From: Elusimicrobiota bacterium
Lineage (GTDB): Bacteria; Elusimicrobiota; Elusimicrobia; 2-02-FULL-39-32
Direction: 5' to 3'
DNA: 10,558 nt
NCBI GenBank assembly: GCA_023249715.1
Contig: JAHFCA010000034.1
Span: 1-10,558 of the forward strand
This document shows positions 6,369-10,558 of the stretch, piece by piece; position 1 is the first letter of the stretch, and each line of letters begins with the position of its first letter. Below the pieces are notes generated by a model that was given only the letters and a program-made list of their open reading frames with translations, was not told the origin of the DNA and made no database searches. The position numbers and the translations under genes were made by a program.

Positions 6369-6791
6369 ATGAAATCACGCCCCAGGAAAGAAGATTTTGT
6401 GTATTATATCGGCCAATATTTCACGGCTGAGTGGTATTACATGGAAGATGGCAAACTGCCTGGGCTTGATTATTATAACGAGTTAGGAATACAGGACAGA
6501 GTGCGTTTCTTGCAGATTGTAAAGTTGTATTGCGATTCCTCCCACGGGATTTTGTTACCGAGGACGCTGTATCGTATCGAAAATAAGGAAAACAGAATCT
6601 ATGCTTTTAAACCACGGGACGAACGATTCTTTAATTTTACGGTTGAAGGTGCAAAGGTCATTATTACGAACGCTTATTACAAACATTCCCAGCAAATGAA
6701 AAAGATCGCTTTAGAATGTCTCAAGACTGTCATTCGATACAAGCAGGACTATTTAAGACGCGTGAAGGAGGGTATCTATTATGAAGACTAA
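6369..6791 (+). CDS. Type II toxin, HigB/RelE superfamily (Gp49-like)
   Basis: A 140-residue protein with the layout of phage-Gp49/HigB-type RelE-fold toxins, which cleave mRNA at the ribosome. After a charged N-terminus, LDYYNELGIQDRVRFLQIV (33-51) gives the first helices. RIYAFKPRDERFFNFTVEG (76-94) forms the central strands carrying the basic residues K81, R83 and R86, and VIITNAYYKHSQQMKK (97-112) matches the usual hydrophobic strand followed by the F-x-K-K/K-x-S turn. The last helix ends around KQDYLRR (125-131). It is somewhat longer than the usual 100-120 residues because of a longer N-terminus. AAGGA (6360-6364) sits 4 nt before the ATG. Toxin-first order and an 11-nt overlap with an HTH gene are typical of higBA. 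Toxicity is inferred, and the active site is not certain from sequence. Confidence 0.85.
   Translation: MKSRPRKEDFVYYIGQYFTAEWYYMEDGKLPGLDYYNELGIQDRVRFLQIVKLYCDSSHGILLPRTLYRIENKENRIYAFKPRDERFFNFTVEGAKVIITNAYYKHSQQMKKIALECLKTVIRYKQDYLRRVKEGIYYED
6765..6772 (+). promoter_or_regulatory. Consensus Shine-Dalgarno for the antitoxin gene, inside the toxin gene
   Basis: AAGGAGGG is close to the full anti-SD complement, 8 nt before the antitoxin ATG. It is stronger than the AAGGA in front of the toxin, as expected if antitoxin must be made in excess, and it decides the antitoxin start, which overlaps the toxin reading frame. Confidence 0.72.
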
Positions 6792-7122
6792 AGAGAAAGT
6801 AAAAACAATTGCTGATCGAGAAATGGAAGATTCGGAATTTAGAAGATTATTTGAGCAAACATGGCCGTTATTTCAGCTTGAAGTACAGCTATTGAATGCG
6901 TTGGAACAAAGACATTGGACCTATGCTGATCTTGCAAAGGTTCTTCATACGCAAAAAAGTGCGATCTCACGAGACCTAAAAGGTGGGGGTTTACGCTCTG
7001 CTTCTATTGCGCGCATTTCAAAGATGGCGGAAGCGCTTGGATTAAAATTCTTTCCTCTCTGTATTCCGAAGAAGAAAGCAAAAGAATTTGCCCCCGTTAT
7101 TAAAAAATTAGCGGTTGCTTAA
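6781..7122 (+). CDS. Antitoxin with XRE-family helix-turn-helix (HigA-like)
   Basis: A 113-residue DNA-binding protein. The HTH runs from TYADLAKVLHTQKSAISRDL (47-66): a first helix around YADLAKVL, a turn at HTQ, and the recognition helix KSAISRDL, followed by SIARISKMAEALG (75-87), the last helices of the XRE fold. The N-terminal 40 residues are acidic/helical and probably wrap the toxin; the tail is lysine-rich. It overlaps the toxin gene by 11 nt in another frame and has its own strong SD. By analogy with HigBA it should neutralise the upstream toxin by direct contact and repress the operon, probably at the 6302-6315 palindrome. Partner and operator are inferred from gene order and family. 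Confidence 0.88.
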   Translation: MKTKEKVKTIADREMEDSEFRRLFEQTWPLFQLEVQLLNALEQRHWTYADLAKVLHTQKSAISRDLKGGGLRSASIARISKMAEALGLKFFPLCIPKKKAKEFAPVIKKLAVA

Positions 7123-7259
7123 TTTCTTTTAAGCTTTTTTAAAAATTTAGGAATGGCGAATTAATCGCCGTTATTTCTGAAACTACTCTTAGAGAATTAA
7201 AAAGAGCTCCACAAAAAGTTAAGGATATGTTGAACCAATTATGCTTGGATGCGAATTAA
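7123..7259 (+). pseudogene. Remnant resembling the middle of a PIN-domain (VapC-like) toxin, with a frameshift
   Basis: From 7143 to the TAA at 7257-7259 one frame reads KFRNGELIAVISETTLRELK, followed by RAPQKVKDMLNQL. This resembles the part of PIN-domain ribonuclease toxins where a short helix leads to a hydrophobic strand, V-I-S-E, and a helix with L-x-E-L. Upstream, the frame after the antitoxin stop reads SFFKN. Adding one A to the A5 run at 7141-7145 would join the two as SFFKKFRNGELIAV, so a one-base deletion is the simplest explanation. There is no start codon and the N-terminal catalytic aspartate region is absent, as is the C-terminal third. The last 21 bases overlap the end of the convergent large gene. 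GGCGA/TCGCC (7155-7169) lies inside. A chance translation is possible, but the amino-acid pattern is too protein-like to ignore. Confidence 0.5.
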
Positions 7260-10200
7260 CTGTGAACGGATCACTTCTTCGGTTATCTGTCGGAGGTCTA
7301 GGACAGGTTTAGCGAGTGTGGCTGTAATGAGCTGATAAATTTGGATTCTTAGATTTGAGTCTTGAGTTCTGTCCCATCTCTGTGCAAAATCTGTAATTAG
7401 TTCTACTCCGCTTCCCGCTAGCTGCCGAACCTTTAAAAAAGCATGGATATCTTCTATCTTTAACTTTTCCCCATCTTTATTCGTGAAGCTCTCATTAGAA
7501 ATAACGACAATTCTATTTAAATCAATTCTACTTCCAAATCTGCTGTTAAGTTCGGATAAAATATCTCCCCAACTTTTATCCGCTGTAATAAACAATTTAT
7601 TGACTCTCCCTTGTTCTAGGAGTTTTAACAAAGCATTCTCCGCCAACTTGTCTCCACTGGGAGTCTCTTTCTCTTGCTTAAACCAGCTATTTATGTCCAA
7701 TACTTTTGTCCTCTGGAGATTCCGAACTTTAACCGCTTTTTGCCGCAGCATTCTTAGAGACCACACTCCCAACGCATATTTTTCGCGGTAGAGTGTTTCT
7801 AATTGAGCGGTTTCATCTTCGGATAAAGAGAGGTTTCCAATGGCTCCAACCAGAGGCTTCTTCTCAAATACCGACAGCAAGTCTCTTTTTACTGGAATAA
7901 ACTCGACTCTAGAACCGAACAGTTGCTTCATATATCGCTTTGCTTTCCTTTCATCCATGGTTTGTAAGAAAGCGATCCTCCCCACTAAATCCTCTAACTC
8001 TTTTCTTTCATTCACCAATTCATTTGACTGAACGATTCTCTCTTGTATTGTATGATTCAAATAGGCGCGAATCAGCTTCTTTCTATAAGGGACTCCCTTC
8101 TCTTGGTAGGGCAGAACCCTAAGTTCCAGTTCAATATCCTTTAAACTCTTAAAACTCTCTTTTGATCTCTCATATAATTTCAGATCAGATTCAATTAAAT
8201 AGTTCTTTATTAAAATAACTCCCGCAATAATTCCGGCAACCACCCCCACCCAAGGATTGAATAGAATTTCCAGAAAGGCATGAAAAGAACTGGGGGATAC
8301 AACGGTTGTAGCGGTGTGACCGGGAAGAACCGCGCCCAATGTTAAAAACCCAATCGTTACCGCGCCCAGATTCGGGTTCCAGCCTAAATCCGGTCTTTCC
8401 CTGGCAACCTTTTTACTCAAAGGCGCCAACAGATCCGATATAAAGGGATGTAAAGACTTTTTTCGGTGAAGTTTTTTCAAGAGTGTGATCAAAGAAGGAC
8501 CCATCAATCCCGGATGGATATACATCATTGTCCACAGAATCGAGCGAATTATTTTTACATCTTGATTTGGAGATCTTAAAAGATTTTCAAAATCTGAAAC
8601 CATCCCGGAATTAATGATTCCCATTTCCTTCCAATCTGCCTCACGGATAGATTCAAGCGCCTGCAGCTGAACTGCTGTAGTAGAATCCAGCTTTAAGAAT
8701 GCTCTCTGTCCCAGAAAACCTAATATTGAAACGAGTTTGTCGTATGTTTTCCGACGTAATTTTTGTAATCGTCCCTTAAGAATTTTATAAATGAGGCTCC
8801 TAGGCAAATCCGCTTTAACAGCGATAAACTCTCCGCTGTACCCAAGATCTTTAACTTCCCGAATCATTTTAATGAGTTCGTTATCTATTTTAACTTCCTT
8901 CTTAAGTATTTGCGGTTTAAGTTTCTCTGGAGCTTTAGGTTTGGGCAAAGCCTTAGGTTTGGGCAAAGCCTTAGGTTTGGGCAAAGCCTTGGGTTTGGAC
9001 GGAGCAGGGACCCCATGTTCTCGCTTTAAATTTTCAAGCGCAGGAACAAGTTTGTCATAGGATTTCTGGGATATAGACTCACGATCATTGTTGCTTAATA
9101 CTCTAGGTATTACATTTTCCGCAACTTTTGCTGCACGCGCTATTGCTTCTTGACTGTATCCCAAAGATTGAACTTCAGCGATCATAGGTTTAAGAATCAT
9201 TTTACGCTGAAGCGCAGGAATCCGTTGAGGAAACTTTTGTTTTAAACTCTCTATAGCGCTAAGTATCACTGGGATTGAGTTCCAACTCCCTCTTTTTCCA
9301 TCCAGAATCATTTTAATAAGGCCTAAAGTATACCCAGATTCTTTAGCAATTTCACTCAATGTAAATCCTTGCTGTTTGGCTTCCTCAATTTTAGAGATAA
9401 GAGTCTCTCTTGCAGTTTTAAGTCTTTCACTCTCTTCCCTTTGAACATCCACAGGTCTAGGTAACTGTTTTAATCGTTCCATAGTGCTAAAGAGTTCCTT
9501 CGAGGTTTCTGGTCTTACTTTGTTGTCTTCGGCCCCATCTAAGATATCCAAAACACTATTTCTCCCGATACCAGAAGTAGCGCCGGCAATCGCATCTAAA
9601 GAATATCCAGCATCCTTTAGTTCTTTTAATCCCGTTTGTAATCTAACCAACTCTTCCTGACTAATATACTTCTCTCTGCCAATTTGCTGAATTCCTTCTA
9701 AAGCATTTAGAAAATCTTGCAGTTTTTCAGGAGTTATATTTTTTGATTCCCCAGATAAAAGTCTGCTCACTATGGGTTGGGAATAATTAGTTTGACTGGC
9801 AATTTCTTCTTGCGATAGACCCAATTCATTCTTTATCGTCAGAACTCTAGATCGGAGATCTTCCAGAGTAGGATTTGTTACAGGTACTGGACTGTCTATA
9901 TTGTTTCCCAATCCCGCTGCGATACTTAAGTGAGTTAAAATTTGTCTTACATTCTCCGCTTCATTATTTTCATTTCTAAATGCCCAATGCAAACCCTTGT
10001 GTCTAAAACGGTTAAAGAATCGCACACTAATAATTTTACCTTCAATCTCAATTGCAACAATAACCTCTACTATTTGATCGGAAGGAATTTCATCTAACCA
10101 AAATTGTTCATGAAGAGCATTTTCTATTCTTTGAATAAGTAAACGAACGACTTTCGTCCTAACTCCCATATCCTGTACTAACATCTCTTTTTTGGTATCA

Positions 10201-10463
10201 ATTTTTGGAACATTTCCAATAATTTGACGCAGCGAATTTTCAACTTTTTCGGTACCGTTATAGGCAAGCATAACCTCGTCAGATTCAGAGGATGGCCGCC
10301 TGCTGAAAAATTCCATCTTAGCCCCATTATTCTCTACGCTAATTGTAATCACCCGATCCTTAGGGATCTCTATAAGACCATGTTGATCCTGTAACCCCTG
10401 CGCTATGAGCTCGGCCAACAGAGAGAATTTCTCTTTATGACGCATTATCTCTATAGATTCCAT
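7239..10463 (-). CDS. Large membrane-anchored protein with five helix-turn-helix-like units (unknown function)
   Basis: A 1074-residue protein of an architecture I do not recognise. In order: two related about 70-residue units (14-83 and 107-178); five HTH-like units (about 201-258, 272-335, 350-410, 422-484, 527-586), each with the core G-Y/F/L-S/T-x-x-x-IA followed by a recognition-like helix and I-x-x-L/IL; a Pro/Lys/Ala repeat hinge (487-512) between units four and five; a helical stretch (595-685); two hydrophobic segments (about 699-714 and 735-756); a charged, probably coiled helical part (757-915); and an alpha/beta domain (919-1030) with KVLDINSWF, KLFITADKSW and RIVVISNESF strands. 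Two membrane segments would place both ends in the cytoplasm. The ATG at 10463 has no SD (ATAAAACC before it). A second ATG lies at codon 7, and the frame remains open upstream to the window edge. Function as a DNA-binding membrane regulator is inferred. Confidence 0.8.
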   Translation of the reverse strand: MESIEIMRHKEKFSLLAELIAQGLQDQHGLIEIPKDRVITISVENNGAKMEFFSRRPSSESDEVMLAYNGTEKVENSLRQIIGNVPKIDTKKEMLVQDMGVRTKVVRLLIQRIENALHEQFWLDEIPSDQIVEVIVAIEIEGKIISVRFFNRFRHKGLHWAFRNENNEAENVRQILTHLSIAAGLGNNIDSPVPVTNPTLEDLRSRVLTIKNELGLSQEEIASQTNYSQPIVSRLLSGESKNITPEKLQDFLNALEGIQQIGREKYISQEELVRLQTGLKELKDAGYSLDAIAGATSGIGRNSVLDILDGAEDNKVRPETSKELFSTMERLKQLPRPVDVQREESERLKTARETLISKIEEAKQQGFTLSEIAKESGYTLGLIKMILDGKRGSWNSIPVILSAIESLKQKFPQRIPALQRKMILKPMIAEVQSLGYSQEAIARAAKVAENVIPRVLSNNDRESISQKSYDKLVPALENLKREHGVPAPSKPKALPKPKALPKPKALPKPKAPEKLKPQILKKEVKIDNELIKMIREVKDLGYSGEFIAVKADLPRSLIYKILKGRLQKLRRKTYDKLVSILGFLGQRAFLKLDSTTAVQLQALESIREADWKEMGIINSGMVSDFENLLRSPNQDVKIIRSILWTMMYIHPGLMGPSLITLLKKLHRKKSLHPFISDLLAPLSKKVARERPDLGWNPNLGAVTIGFLTLGAVLPGHTATTVVSPSSFHAFLEILFNPWVGVVAGIIAGVILIKNYLIESDLKLYERSKESFKSLKDIELELRVLPYQEKGVPYRKKLIRAYLNHTIQERIVQSNELVNERKELEDLVGRIAFLQTMDERKAKRYMKQLFGSRVEFIPVKRDLLSVFEKKPLVGAIGNLSLSEDETAQLETLYREKYALGVWSLRMLRQKAVKVRNLQRTKVLDINSWFKQEKETPSGDKLAENALLKLLEQGRVNKLFITADKSWGDILSELNSRFGSRIDLNRIVVISNESFTNKDGEKLKIEDIHAFLKVRQLAGSGVELITDFAQRWDRTQDSNLRIQIYQLITATLAKPVLDLRQITEEVIRSQLIRIQA
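8935..9000 (-). repeat. 18-bp tandem repeat encoding a KPKALP hinge
   Basis: Three identical 18-bp units (8935-8952, 8953-8970, 8971-8988; plus-strand TTAGGTTTGGGCAAAGCC) and a diverged partial fourth unit to about 9000. In the large gene each unit encodes six residues (KPKALP), giving a basic, proline-rich extended linker between the fourth and fifth HTH-like units. Perfect DNA identity between the units means recent expansion; the copy number could vary between strains without shifting the frame. Confidence 0.9.
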
Positions 10464-10487
10464 GGTTTTATGAAATAAGATTTTTTC

Positions 10488-10517
10488 ACCCTTCCTTCTG
10501 GTAGGGATAGGATGGGT
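10488..10517. repeat. Imperfect inverted repeat upstream of the large gene
   Basis: ACCCTTCC (10488-10495) and GGATGGGT (10510-10517) can pair with one mismatch around a 14-nt loop. It lies 24-54 bp before the predicted ATG. In the direction of the large gene it is followed by AAAAAA rather than a T-run, so it is not a terminator for that strand. It could be a leader hairpin or a binding site. Confidence 0.4.
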
Positions 10518-10558
10518 ACTGAGTGGGCGGCTAGATTCTCTTTTGATTCTTAATAATG

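Noticed and set aside
7155..7169. GGCGA-ATTAA-TCGCC hairpin as a terminator of the toxin-antitoxin operon
   Set aside because: The stem is only 5 bp, no T-run follows on either strand, and it lies inside the PIN-like remnant.
8935..9000. Short tandem repeats as a CRISPR array
   Set aside because: The 18-bp units are contiguous with no spacers and are an in-frame part of a long coding region.
8791..9060. Plus-strand open frame with LGLGKA repeats
   Set aside because: It is the antisense reading of the Lys/Pro hinge repeat in the large gene and has no start signal of its own.
10488..10517. Inverted repeat as a transcription terminator
   Set aside because: Neither strand has a T-run immediately after the stem in its own direction.

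Overview
The window looks like a chromosomal segment of a Gram-negative (diderm) bacterium from a poorly sampled lineage. The evidence is an O-antigen ligase, LPS-type glycosyltransferases, a predicted lipoprotein, few Shine-Dalgarno (SD) sites in the envelope genes, and a very large multidomain regulator-like protein of unfamiliar architecture. Omnitrophota or a related group would fit, but that is a guess from protein style and was not tested.

Region 1 (1-3751, minus strand) is a tight polysaccharide operon. Its order of transcription is: lipoprotein with a CcmI/CcmH C-terminal-like domain, family-2 glycosyltransferase, O-antigen ligase/polymerase family membrane protein, family-4 glycosyltransferase, and the start of a glutamine-dependent asparagine-synthase-type amidotransferase that runs off the window. 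Spacings are +2, -4, -4 and -1 nt, so translation is probably coupled. A second GT-B glycosyltransferase (3798-5000, plus) is transcribed divergently. Together these genes probably build and ligate a cell-surface glycan.

Region 2 (5029-6098) holds two housekeeping-type genes: a MazG-like nucleotide pyrophosphohydrolase (minus), and divergently a DedA-family membrane protein (plus), a family linked to undecaprenyl-phosphate recycling.

Region 3 (about 6119-7259) is an accessory island. It opens with a broken tRNA (5' half of a CAU-anticodon tRNA, most like tRNA-Ile2). Next come a strong promoter beside a perfect 14-bp palindrome and a HigB/RelE-type toxin with an overlapping XRE antitoxin. It ends with a frameshifted remnant resembling a PIN-domain (VapC-like) toxin.

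Region 4 (7239-10463, minus) is one 1074-residue protein: a duplicated N-terminal domain, five helix-turn-helix-like units in series, a Pro/Lys/Ala repeat hinge, a helical stretch, two predicted membrane segments and a C-terminal alpha/beta domain. I do not recognise this architecture; it is the most novel object in the window. Its frame stays open upstream of the chosen ATG to the window edge, so the true start is uncertain.
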